The notes beneath the pieces are model-generated. The model did no database searches. It worked only from the letters and a program-made list of their open reading frames with translations, and was not told the DNA's origin. A program made the translations under genes and the position numbers. DNA of 64,000 nucleotides. It comes from Polytrichum commune. Taxonomy: Eukaryota > Streptophyta > Polytrichopsida > Polytrichales > Polytrichaceae. Shown piece by piece: positions 1-10,500 of the stretch; within the stretch, counting starts at the first letter, position 1, and each line of letters starts with the position of its first letter. The stretch covers positions 312,501-376,500 of the forward strand of contig OX485808.1 in the NCBI GenBank assembly GCA_950295325.1, given 5' to 3'.

Positions 1-361
1 AAAGTCTACATGGATTCTTACACAACATCAAAATGAATCATGTTGCATGGTCACTTGGACTATTTTCAAAAACCACCTCTTGGAGGTAGGCATAACACAA
101 AACCAGGAGATCATGGCACTCCGAACGCTCACAATTGTTGGTTTATTCTATTTTGTCATGTGTGAGGACCCGCATTAGTAGAAATTCATTGAAATAGCAT
201 TTGGCTGAGGGTCCGGTCACATATGAGTTCACATTACACTTGAGGGTATGTGACCACACTACATGAGTTTGGGGTGTGTTGGGACGGCCTTTGGACACTT
301 TCTTTTGGGCTCTCACAATTTCATGGTCACGGCTCTTGGCTCGTGTGTGAAGTGGCCCTAA
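1..361 (+). repeat. Right part of a TIR element (first copy)
   Basis: Matches 8,615-8,968 over its length, with shared blocks such as GGTCACTTGGACTATTTTCA, CTTTTGGGCTCTCACAATTT and the end GTGAAGTGGCCCTAA. The left end lies outside the window. Confidence 0.8.
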
Positions 362-370
362 AGTTGTCCA

Positions 371-1440
371 CCCTCATTTGATGACAAATTATCCAAGTAC
401 TTACGCTAACGCACTCTAAAGAGAGGAACGAGCGTAGTTGTCCAGGTGGCTTTTTGATGTCTACATGAAGTCCTCCATTGGGAAGGTGAAAAAACCATTA
501 AGTATTATGTAAGATTTATCTCATTAATGGCATTAGATATCCCAAATTAGTGCAGTAGAATCTACTTGGAGTGAACTAACCCTCCATCTACATGGGATTT
601 GTTTTTACTAGAGGCCTTGCATTCACAATGGAGAGGTTCACGTAGACGCCATGAAGTACAAGTTGTTTACCTACACATACCTTACATGCAAGTTTGATTG
701 GGCAAGTTGCTAGTACTTGGTAGTAGTCTACATGTATTTAGATATCATGTAGTGTTTGATAGATGTATTTTATACATTTTGTGGACAATTTTTTTTATTT
801 TTTTATTTTACTTTTTAAGTGTGGAGAAACAAGTCCAAAACCAAAGGGGTATGTTTGAACGTACCACAATTGTTGGTCAAGGCTAACTAAGCCATTGGAA
901 GGTCAAAACGTAAAGTTTGTGTTTAACTTAGTGAAATTATTTCATTGGTTCATTGCAATAGAGACACAAAATTCTTGGAATATAGAAGGTTCTTATGTCC
1001 AAATGACACTTCTCAAAAACAAAAGTTGTAAGTTAACTATAATAGAAGACATTGTTATAGTTTTTACTTGGCTTGGACTTTCTAATTATTCCAAAAATGA
1101 TTTAAACAATTTAAACGCTTGTATACTCATAGGAAATGCACATCAAGTCACCATTGTATGAAGCTTGACACATAGACACTTATCATCAATACATATGCCA
1201 TTAGATTTTACTCATACATGTCCTAAATCTATATCATCTCTTATTCAAAGCTACATTTTTGTGCATCTTCCATAAATAGTCTACTTAAAGCCCCATCATT
1301 TGAAGCATTATAAACCTACTTCACGAAAGAAGAGGGGGGGGTGGCTATGAAGTAATAGGCATATTTATGAGACTATCCTACATTTCCATGCATACCTTTG
1401 GAAAACTATTGAAATAAGTTGGAATATGCCTAGTATATTC
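371..1440. other. AT-rich intergenic DNA
   Basis: Small ORFs of 62 and 88 codons (698-886 and 895-1,161) show no recognisable motif and fit AT-rich chance frames. Nothing else seen. Confidence 0.5.
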
Positions 1441-1461
1441 TCAATTGAATTTCCAATACAC

Positions 1462-1850
1462 TACACTAAGATATAATACTTAGTGTCATATGGTATTTCA
1501 TATCACTATGGTAAATGTTTGGATGACACTTCTTATGCATAAGTGAACAAATAGTGTCATGGATGATGAATGAGAGTTCATCCATTGGCCAAAACCCTAC
1601 CTACTCTTGCCAGCAACTTGTGATGAAATATTGTCATGGATGATTGAAAATTAAATGAAAAATCACTTGGTAAGTGACAGTAATTGCATGTTTGTAAACT
1701 TATAATCCCCCCCCCCCCAAAAAAAATGTACAAAGGAATGACAAATAATGTTGGGTTAGCATTTAGTGTTGGTGACACTATACTGGGGTTTACAATTACT
1801 ATTGAGCAAGACAATTAGAATCGGTGACACTAAATATCAGATTTAGTGTA
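1462..1850 (+). mobile_element. MITE family A, copy 1 (389 bp)
   Basis: Non-autonomous element with inverted termini: left TACACTAAGATATAATACTT then AGTGTCA, right TGACACTAAATATC then AGATTTAGTGTA. Each terminus is itself nearly palindromic and could fold back alone. Related copies lie at 23,193, 29,410 and 30,315. This copy has a run of 12 C at 1,707-1,718 where copy 2 has only three. No coding sequence. Confidence 0.8.
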
Positions 1851-1919
1851 ATTCTTGAAGATTAATGTAATGTTTTAATTTGAAGCATTAACTAAGACTC
1901 TATTTATTATCGCACCACA

Positions 1920-2140
1920 TTTATTAATGAAATGTTACGTTGACTATTGGTTGATAAGTTTTGAGCATATAATCCAATTTATTTTTTAAATCCATGTCTT
2001 TTGGACGTCTATTCTTAGATCCTCGCCTAAACACACACCACTCAAATTATAGGTTTCCGTTCAAGATGAGTAACCGGATTAGGTCCGCTTACCTTACAAC
2101 GTAACGAGTGTATACTTCTATGCATCTAAAGGCCAAAGCT
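1920..2140 (+). repeat. Dispersed repeat N (fragment)
   Basis: Shares blocks with 11,050-11,240 (GATCC..CACC..TATGCACCACTCAAAT and GAGTAACCG.TTAG). It overlaps in pattern with the longer copies at 24,420-24,700 and 26,370-26,720. Function unknown. Confidence 0.5.
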
Positions 2141-2639
2141 ATGCCTTTAGACCGTTCCTTACAAGTCAAAGCTTGTTTGCATTGAGTGGGTAAAAGATTT
2201 TAATGTTTTTTTTGCAATAGTGAAACAAACAAGTACAAAAACACCAACTAAACTAAAAACATATTTAGTGGACATGCAAATCTCGCGGGCCGAAAACCCT
2301 TTGGACATTCTCGATTATAGCTAAGTTAGAGTGACCGGGAAGTGAAATCCTTGACAAATGTCCACTCTTTTTCCAGCTCCATTGTCATGGAACTTATAGA
2401 TTCTAATTATGTATCTATGATTCCACTTTAGATGGATAAAGAATTCATGTTGAAATTTTGAAAGAAAAAAGATTTTAAAAATTTAAAACACTCAGAGTGA
2501 TCCACACTAACTTTTGCGACTAAATTACTGTTGATAAACATTTTATGCAATTTACACTATTGATTTAAAACTAGGTGTTATCGTGAAATATTTGACTTAA
2601 ACCGTTTAAAGTCCAAGGGGCTCAATGTAGTACAACAAT

Positions 2640-2830
2640 TTCTACGAGTCCTTTACCAAGTCTTTCAACCAAATGGTTGTGTTTATGTGTTTGAAGCTTT
2701 ATTTGGTACATTGTATGCTACGTGGCATCAATAATCAATGTACTAAGCATGCATTTGCACGGACTCACAAGGGCATTCAAGTTGTGTACTTTGAAGCTTC
2801 CATTACATCAAAGTATTCAATCCAATGAGT
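2640..2830 (+). repeat. Dispersed repeat J (diverged copy)
   Basis: Carries the family's ordered blocks: GAGTCCTTTACCAAGTCTTT, GTGTTTGAAGCTTTATTTGG, a GGCATCAATAATCAATG stretch, then CAAAGTATTCAAT. Other copies lie at 11,690, 41,600, 50,105, 51,165, 56,105 and 57,400. Confidence 0.55.
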
Positions 2831-2867
2831 TGATTACAAACTAACCCCTTAGGCAGGTCCAAACGTG

Positions 2868-2900
2868 ATTATTATTATTATTATTGTTATTATTATTATT
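2868..2900 (+). repeat. ATT trinucleotide microsatellite
   Basis: Imperfect (ATT)n tract. Confidence 0.9.
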
Positions 2901-3169
2901 ACAAGTTGTGATTTAAAAAGTGACATCAGAGATTGCAAATCGGTATAGCAAGTCAAAGTGGGATAAATTGACCCTTAACCTATAGAGAACTTGGTTTTTT
3001 TAGGGCCCTTTATCCATGATGGACAAGTTTATCCAAACGCCATGTGTCCGAAGTTGATTTAATCCAAGCCAAAAGAAACATTATCACATGAGATAAGTAA
3101 TTGTAAGTAAAAGATATGTGGATGTTATTCATTTTGTTCTTCATATTCTCCTACTTTTATTTATAAGAT

Positions 3170-4620
3170 TTATAGAACAAAACTTGTGTTGCAGTAGCAA
3201 ATCTGCAATGAAGTATCCATAAATATCGGATTGAGATTTGATCTCATGCATGATTTAGTTGTGGTTATTGGAAATGTGTGTTTGTTGATTCCTTAACTAA
3301 AGACTTATGTCCTCCCAATTGTTTTGATGTCCTCCCAATTGTGTTCACTATTGAAAGCTATGATGGCCGCCTTGAGAAAAAAGGGTAGTTGGGGTCACAT
3401 GTAGACAACTCAAATCCCATTTGTTCGAAGCCTTGGTGCTCCCAACTTTTTCTTATGGTGCAGAGATTTTTTTTTTGAAGGGGGGGGGGGTTTAGAAAAT
3501 CCCATTGGAAGGTTTTTGAGAAAGACAAGAGGATACACATGATGATTCACGTCGAAGTGCACTCTTCGACATCCTACCATATAGTGTTGGTTGGATTTGG
3601 AGAAATCCTTGTGGATATATATGCACTTAAGCTAGCTAGCTACATGTTTCCAACGACGACTTGCCCACTTACCCTACTTTTGGTTAGTCAATCCAACGAC
3701 CTCGTTTTCTTGACACCTATTTGAACAAGGATTTGACACTCGCTACAAAACAACAACCATTTAGAAGGCATTCAAGGTCTATCACAATGGGAACCCCTAG
3801 ATATCTTAACACCACCAAAAGTCACATTAGATGCTATCGAACATGCCTTTCTTGCTGAAGAGTGGAACTCTTTCCACCTCATGGGAAATTTCTTAGATAC
3901 CTTCACCTCAAGAATTCTCCCTACATTTGAATGGGAATCGTACGTTGGCACCACCCCAACACAAAGTTATTGTTGCTTACTACACCTCAAATCATAGACT
4001 TGCCATTGAAATTGGCCACTAATCGACTATCCCAATTTCTAGGGATGAAAGATCATGCCCTGGATATGACGATTCTAATTTCAAAACGAGGAGCACTTTG
4101 TGTTGGAAGTGTCCCCCCTATAACTCCATTAGAGATAGCTTTACTTTCCCTATTCCAAAATGTGGTTCTAGGCAGTCTGAAGTCTTTCTTCCAATTGGAC
4201 CATCAAGGTCATAATAACCTCTATCGTTTTAAGGCCACTACACTTCCGTTACTCTAGGGAATTAGCATCGTTGACACCCATCTTGATGTACTTCTAGTCC
4301 CATAAGCCATTCGACTCCTTGGACTATAAAACCAATTTTCATTTCATCGATTATGGAATGGTTAATAATAATATTTAAAAACGTTGTCCAATCTCCTTTA
4401 AACATGTGTCTTTATGATGTGTGCTCTTTCATGATTCGACGAACCATGCATCAATCGAATGTAGATGTCCGATTAAGAAAAGCAACCGAGTGACACTTGT
4501 ATACCTCATATGGATCGGCCAAATTACCATTCCACTTCGGTCGTGGTCATCGTCCTCGGCCATGAACAACAACAACAACAACAACAACAACACCGTCCCA
4601 TGATGAGTTAGTTATTTGCA
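3170..4620. other. Repeat N fragments and unassigned ORFs
   Basis: 3,178-3,360 and 4,380-4,520 match parts of the 26,370-26,720 repeat (TGTGTTGCAGTAGCAAATCT; ACATGTGTCT...GATTAAGAAAAGCAACCGA). A G11 run sits at 3,480-3,490 and an (AAC)n tract at about 4,564-4,592. A 108-codon ORF at 3,931-4,257 and a 60-codon antisense frame at 3,772-3,954 show no family signature. Confidence 0.45.
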
Positions 4621-5642
4621 CCCCATCCATGCACACAAGGGCGGCGCCAACGTACTCTCCTTCGAGGATTGATCACTTCAACTTTACACTCACCCTTTTC
4701 AACTCAATCCCAATCACACCCTCCTTGATGGTGCTTCATTACGTGAAAGTAACGTAACTTATTATCACTAGATCGAAGTGTCATCATCAAACCACAAGGG
4801 TTTATAGTAGGGGTTGGGGGTCGCGATTCGCCACTCCGTGTGCATTAGAAGCCACACCGTACCTCACAACATCGATCGATTGATAGCTCCATGTCGAAAA
4901 GGCATAAAAATGGATTTAAGGATCAACACTCAATATCTTAGACCTAAAGGCCCGTCCCCACGTGGCTTTACCATATAACCAAAGTCTTTCTTTAAAAAAA
5001 AGTAAGTGGGTGTCACTCTCTCACTTATAGCGGATGCACCTAGCTATCCCGATGCACCTACAAGAACTTGTTGTGGAGGTTTTCGAGTAGGTTTTAGTTA
5101 AGTAGCTTTCACACATGTTTGTTGTTTTATCTATTGAACAATGATATGTTGGATAGATTTTGTCCCATCTTCAAATGTATTTCCACTCATCTAACTTTAC
5201 CGTCTTTTTTTTGTTTTGTTGATGGAGTTCCTCGTGCCCTCATAGCTAGATAAGGCTAAAAGCAACCAATCACAAGGGCCGGAGGCGACACTTTTCAAGG
5301 TCCTACATTCTTACCTCATCTCTAGGGTACTGATGCGAGGGTCGGTGCTTTAGGGTTAAAAACCTTTGCTTTTAAACCATGCTACGTCCTTTACCAACTA
5401 GGCTTAAGACTAGATGTGTGAAGGTTTGTGTTTTTTAGAATGAACTTTTAGGCTAAGCTAAAGTCAAGTGGGAAGGAGGCATAAGAGTGTTGGCCGAGTT
5501 TTGTTGGCTCTGTCTGTAGGACAGAGACTATGCATCAACTTCTTCGTTTCAAGAGCAAATTTCCTAACCACTTTGTGTTCACACTTGGACGTTACTTGTT
5601 CTTGTTATTTTTGGTCCACTTTATGTAATGTGGATGTTAACT

Positions 5643-5677
<35 letters not shown>

Positions 5678-6500
5678 GTGCTCCCTAAAATGCATTGAAA
5701 GAAATCTAGTTAACTATAGTTATTTCAGCAGTTCTTGATTATTTATTTTTAAAAATTCGGGTGATAAATGAGTAGCTTCAATCCTTGACCCGTATTTGAG
5801 AAGAAGGTGCACAAAATCCAAGAAAGGTATGGTATAGTGAATAGCCATGGATTGGCATGAGCAAAGTAATCAGCTACAATTGTAGTCTTTCATAGCAAAG
5901 GACATAGCCTCACAGTTCTACCGTTTTCTTGTTGCACTTGTATCACCATTTCCATATATTAACTTTGGCATTTGGCATTGACTTCATCCACAACATGTAG
6001 AGTGTTCGAATTTTCGGCCTATCATTGTGCTTCTACTATAATTTCATGATTAAAAACCAAAGTTGTGTTAGCCCTTATAAATTTGTGGTTGTTTCATCTC
6101 AACTACATTTCCTTATGCTATTTAGTGCGAGTGCAAAAAAATGTGGGTTGGATTGATGCCAAGGATGTGCATATCATCTTTAAGCATGGTACAAGTCATT
6201 GGTTAATCTTTGAGTAAGTTACGTTTGAGAGCACTTGTGTGGCACCCACATTAATCCCTACTGCAAAATTAGAATCATCTTACACAATAAATTACCATGA
6301 TTAGTGTGCGTGCAACGTTCCACATCATTAAGAAATATTCTGTTTATATATATATATAATATTTGTTTGAAATAAATATATGCCATGTTATAAAATAGTT
6401 CAACTTGTCTACTTGGCTAGTGAAAAACATTGTCGGCTATCATATCCACCCTTGAACCCCCTAAAAGTACCATACAATGTACACATTTGATGTAGTGCCG
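4621..6500. other. Intergenic DNA without identified genes
   Basis: Holds a (TA)n microsatellite at about 5,648-5,673 and a second TA-rich tract near 6,345. No coding or repeat signal beyond chance was seen. Confidence 0.4.
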
Positions 6501-6599
6501 CCCACACTAATCATCATGGACCCACATAAATGATCTTGCATTCACTAGGTGGTAACCAAAGAAAGTGGCAATCGGACACTTGTTGCTACCCAACAAGTC

Positions 6600-7590
6600 A
6601 TGAAGGCCACTCGATTGAGCCCCTTTATTGCCCCAATGAACTTGGAACTTTCATGCCATCGTCGATGTCTAGGGCAATTCAACCTACTATGACCGACATA
6701 TTTTATGATATGCCACTAGTTCATGGGAACGAACTCCATTGTGAAGATTTGAGAAGGAGAACCTCTTCATTCCAACATAATTTGAGAAGATAGCAATGGT
6801 CGTAAAGTTGAAGTTCTCAAGTTGGGACAACTAGTGAGAATCTTGTTCTCAAAATTTAGGAGACAAGATGGCTGAGGAAGTTCAATAGAAATTGAAAAGT
6901 TGTATATTTCAAGAATACAAGTACATGGGAATTCAAGTATCCAAATTTGGAGTTCATATGCCTACTCTAGAAGTGGTCAATGCTCATTGACTTGATGACG
7001 AGTGTCTCTCACAATAAGCTTGAATGCCAATTGTGGAACATGTTTGGTTTGGGGGTGTTTCCCATACTATTGAAGACGATTGCTCTTGTAATGTGCAACT
7101 CTCACATGCATGGAATTTTTCTTTCTCCTTCAAGTCTTACATAACAACACTTGGCGCCAAGGTGTTGCACCTCCAATGCCATGTATTTTGCAAGCACGAT
7201 TGCCCACTTATCTTGGGCCACCTTTGCAAAACGAATAGTACTCAGCCTAAGTATTGTTCACTCGGCAAGGGTGAATAGGCGGGTGGGCTTACGACCTTTG
7301 TTTCACCAAAATTGGTATTCCATTCATTATTTTAAGGTTGGTTAGCCAACCATCGCGTGAGCCAGATATGGGGTAGCTTGTCGCAATGGCAATGAGGCTC
7401 AATGTTGGGGAAAATAACCTCACAAATTCTTGGCTTTCTTCTAGGGCTCCCCTTGTAGAAAGGACCAACACTAGTAGGTCGTGAAACATCGTTCTCCTTC
7501 AAATCAAAATGTTATTGAACGAGACCATGAACCTATCTATTCTTGAGACATTAAAGAATCTCCATGTTGAGTTGGGGGGGGGGGGGGGGG
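6600..7590 (+). repeat. About 1-kb repeat, copy 1, ending in poly-G
   Basis: Collinear with 31,470-32,175. The translated blocks MSRAIQPTMTDIFYD and PLVHGNELHCED match MSRAIEPTIINIIYD and PLVCGNQLHYED in the other copy, so it may once have coded, but stops break it. It ends GATCTCCATG...GAGTT followed by 17 G (7,574-7,590). Confidence 0.65.
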
Positions 7591-7752
7591 AGGGCAAATG
7601 AAGACACAGAATGGCTTCAGAGTGGGTTACCATCTTTTTGGGAGAATCCCTATGGGTCTCCTACACAATACTCTATAAAATATTAATACGATACATCAAT
7701 TTTAATGCCAAACCAAACCTTATATACAAGGTGATGCCAAGGTAACATGAAC

Positions 7753-8331
7753 ATTTCATTTCCACTTCTCAATGTAAATGTACCCTAAATTATGGCCGTG
7801 CGTGATCCCTGTGGGCATATTTACCACATGACCATGACAACGAAAGAAAAAAGAAAAAATTGCGATAAAAATTGCAGTAATCACCCAAAAAGCTGCATAG
7901 TAATTATACTTTACAACTTTCCGCTCACCAACCTTTTCCACTCATTGTGGAATAATACGGAGATTGAAGATTTGTGTGTGTGGGGGAGGGGGGGGGGGCT
8001 AATAATGATGCTCCCTTTTACCTAGTAGCAACTTGGTGTTTTTGGTGATTTAATTTCCCCTTCTCAACGTAAATGCACCCTAAGCAATGCCCACGAGCAA
8101 TTGGGCCGACCCGGGGCACATTAACACATGACCACAACCGACAAAAGGAAAAAAAACTAGGGATAAAAATTGCAATAATTACTTAGAAAAGCTGTGTAGC
8201 CATAATTACGAGGCCGTAACTTTCCGCTCACCAACCTTTTACCCACTCATTATAGAAGATTACGGAGTGTGAAGATCTCTACCGGGCCTACAATGCTTTC
8301 CAGTAGCCACTTGTGTTGGGTTTTGGTGATA
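7753..8331 (+). repeat. Tandem duplication, two units of about 290 bp
   Basis: Unit 1 (7,753-8,049) and unit 2 (8,050-8,331) share CACTTCTCAATGTAAATGTA / CCCTTCTCAACGTAAATGCA, CACATGACCA, GATAAAAATTGCA, TTTCCGCTCACCAACCTTTT and a closing TTTTGGTGAT. Unit 1 has gained an 11-G run (7,988-7,998). Confidence 0.85.
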
Positions 8332-8339
8332 TGTAATCC

Positions 8340-8472
8340 AATAACATTTATCATGGACGGTTGAAATTTGGATGAAAATCCACTTAATAAGTGACAGTCA
8401 CTTGCGACATTGGAAATCTACAATAATGCCCATATTTATTTACAAGGAATGACAAACAATGTCAGGTGTACA
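8340..8472 (+). repeat. MITE family A fragment
   Basis: Retains the internal blocks AAGTGACAGT, TTACAAGGAATGACAAACAA and AATGTCAGG of family A, without the terminal hairpins. It is interrupted on the right by the element starting at 8,473. Confidence 0.6.
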
Positions 8473-8968
8473 TTAGGGCCACTTCACACACGAGACTGAG
8501 AGCCCGTGACCAGTAGTACACTTCAAGCACTCTCATTGGTGGAAAAGGCGGAGCCGCTCCAAGTTTGCTTCACACTACGCTTGAGGGACCGACGGAGTAT
8601 GTGAATGCAAGATGGATGTAAAGTATACATGGCATCAAATGGATCATGTTTCATGGTCACTTGGACTATTTTCAAAAAATGCCTCTTGGAGGTAGGCCTA
8701 ACACAAAACCGGGAGACCATGGCACTCCGAATGTTTATAACTGTTGGTTTATTTTATTTAATCATGTGTGAAGACCCGCATGAATAGAAATGCATTGAAA
8801 GAACATTTGGTTGAGGGCCTGGTCACATGTGACTTCACACTACATTTGAGGATCTATGACCACACTACGTGATTTTGGAGGTGTGTTGGGACGGCCTTTG
8901 GGCACTTTCTTTTGGGCTCTCACAATTTCATGGTCATGGCTCTTGGCTCGTGTTTGAAGTGGTCCTTA
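8473..8968 (+). mobile_element. TIR element of about 495 bp (copy 2 of the 1-361 repeat)
   Basis: The left end TTAGGGCCACTTCACACA then CGAG is the inverse of the right end CTCGTGTTTGAAGTGG then TCCTTAG. A second inverted block is CCCGTGACCA / TGGTCATGGCTC. The right part matches window positions 1-361 closely. The ORFs crossing it are not conserved between the two copies, so it is non-autonomous. Confidence 0.75.
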
Positions 8969-9322
8969 GGGTTGCTTCACACAATGGCCCAAGAGGCCGT
9001 CAATTTCCACCAATCAGATTGCAAGAAACCAAGAATTCGACCGCTCGACCCTTCACACGAGGCCATAGTCCAAAGGCCATCGCTCTCCAAAATGCCTACA
9101 TGGCAATACTTTCTAACCAAGGTCATGGACTCTCAAAGGAAGTTTGGGTTAGACAAGAATGGAAACCCAAACTATGGTCGAGACGCCGTCATTTTTTTCA
9201 TAAAAAATAAAAATAAAATAAAAACTGACAAGGTCTTGGCCGTTAGACTGGAGGGGTTGTTTTGGGCAGGGAATAAAGTGGGATAATCCTCCTTCCTTTG
9301 GACTTTGGGCTTAGCCTTTGGA

Positions 9323-9562
9323 CTAGGGCTTCACACTATGGCCGTCCAAGTCGAGAAGCCCTGGGAGGGAGTTCATGGCCAAAGGTTTGGACTTTGGGCT
9401 TGGCCTTTGGAGGCTTCACATTATGCATGGCTGGAGGCTCCAATTCCTTATATTTGAGTGGCTACCTATTTCCAGCCCATTTCTTTGGACTCTCAACAAA
9501 GTTTGGCCATTCAATCCCACAACCTCTCGACTTGGACGGCCATAGTGTGAAGCGCCCCTTAG
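9323..9562 (+). mobile_element. 240-bp TIR element with about 30-bp inverted ends
   Basis: CTTCACACTATGGCCGTCCA then AGTCGAGA at the left mirrors CTCGACTTGGACGGCCATAG then TGTGAAG at the right. The outer ends are CTAGGG and CGCCCCTTAG. Internal duplication of TTTGGACTTTGGGCTT. The right end resembles fragments at 53,460-53,480 and 57,385-57,402. Confidence 0.8.
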
Positions 9563-9890
9563 ATATTGAGCAAGACAATTAGGACCCTTATCGGTGACAC
9601 TCCATGGGCGGTCTCCAATTAGTGTTGAGCAAGACCATTAGGAACCCTTATCGGTGACACTCCATGGGCGGTTTGCAATTAGTATTGAGCAAGACAACTA
9701 GGACCCTTATCGGTGACACTCCATGGGCGGTTTGCAATTAGTATTGAGCAAGACAATTAGGAACCCTTATGGGTGACACTCCATGGGTTAGTGTTGAGCA
9801 AGAACATTAGGAACCCTTGTTGGTGACACTCCATGGACGGTTTCCAATTAGTGTTGAGCAAGACGATTAGGAACCCTTATATCGGTGACA
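9563..9890 (+). repeat. Six-unit minisatellite, about 60 bp per unit
   Basis: Units are marked by GAGCAAG at about 9,567, 9,627, 9,689, 9,749, 9,797 and 9,857; one unit is 48 bp. The consensus holds ATTGAGCAAGACAATTAGGA, CTTATCGGTGACACTCCATG and GGCGGTTTGCAATTAG. This is the right-hand interior of MITE family A (ATTGAGCAAGACAATTAGAA, TCGGTGACACT), so it probably arose by amplifying a MITE end. Confidence 0.9.
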
Positions 9891-10089
9891 GTGAACACAC
9901 CATGGAGGACGGTAGTGGGCCGTGCATCCTTGGAGGCCGAATGACAGCTACAGCCAGGGAGTAAGGAAAGGAGGAGGAAGGCAAGGAAAGGCAAAGGAAA
10001 AGAGAGAGAGAGAGAGAGTGCACTGGAGTGGTGTTCAAAAACTGGCCTGCATCCGTCACCAGACCTAAAGCTACCTGAACTTAACTCAC

Positions 10090-10160
<71 letters not shown>

Positions 10161-10500
10161 AGTGGCGATGGAGGACACCCCAAGTCGATCGAGCTAAACC
10201 ACTTACGGACTTCAGCTGCATAATTACTGTGTGGGATGAAAGGAAAGGAAAGGAAAGGATAAGTTATAGATAGATAGATAGATAGATAGGCATGATTATT
10301 GGTTTTTCTTACTGTAAAGCCCCTGCCACTCTCCGTAATATATGTACCCTCGTTCGTTCTTACGTCAGGCCCAAGTTTTACCCAATCCACCGGCCCCTTG
10401 GGAATTCGCGATCCTATAACAATTATAAAATATAAAGAAGGAAATGGAATAATCCTCTCGGTTCTTTCGTGGTTATCGAATGGGTGAAATTTTTGATGAA
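9891..10500 (-). promoter_or_regulatory. Orphan leader-like segment with GA/CT microsatellite
   Basis: Non-repetitive except for a 66-bp (GA)n at 10,094-10,159, shorter GA runs near 10,000 and a GATA tract at 10,264-10,290. Read on the minus strand, a TATATTTTATA-like sequence near 10,425 is followed by CT-rich leader-like DNA, which resembles the TPD1-like leader. A 180-codon minus-strand ORF crosses it but is mostly Leu-Ser dipeptides from the microsatellite. No gene is recognised. Confidence 0.25.

Noticed and set aside
3931-4257. 108-codon plus-strand ORF
   Set aside because: No transposase, retrotransposon or other family motif, and it lies among repeat fragments.
8869-9286. Two overlapping plus ORFs of 113 and 124 codons
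   Set aside because: They cross a TIR element boundary and are not preserved in the matching copy at the window start.
9563-9890. CRISPR-like regular repeats
   Set aside because: The 60-bp units are tandem without unique spacers, in a plant nuclear context.
9848-10390. 180-codon minus-strand ORF
   Set aside because: Its length comes from a GA microsatellite read as Leu-Ser repeats; the flanks have no domain and it overlaps the minisatellite.
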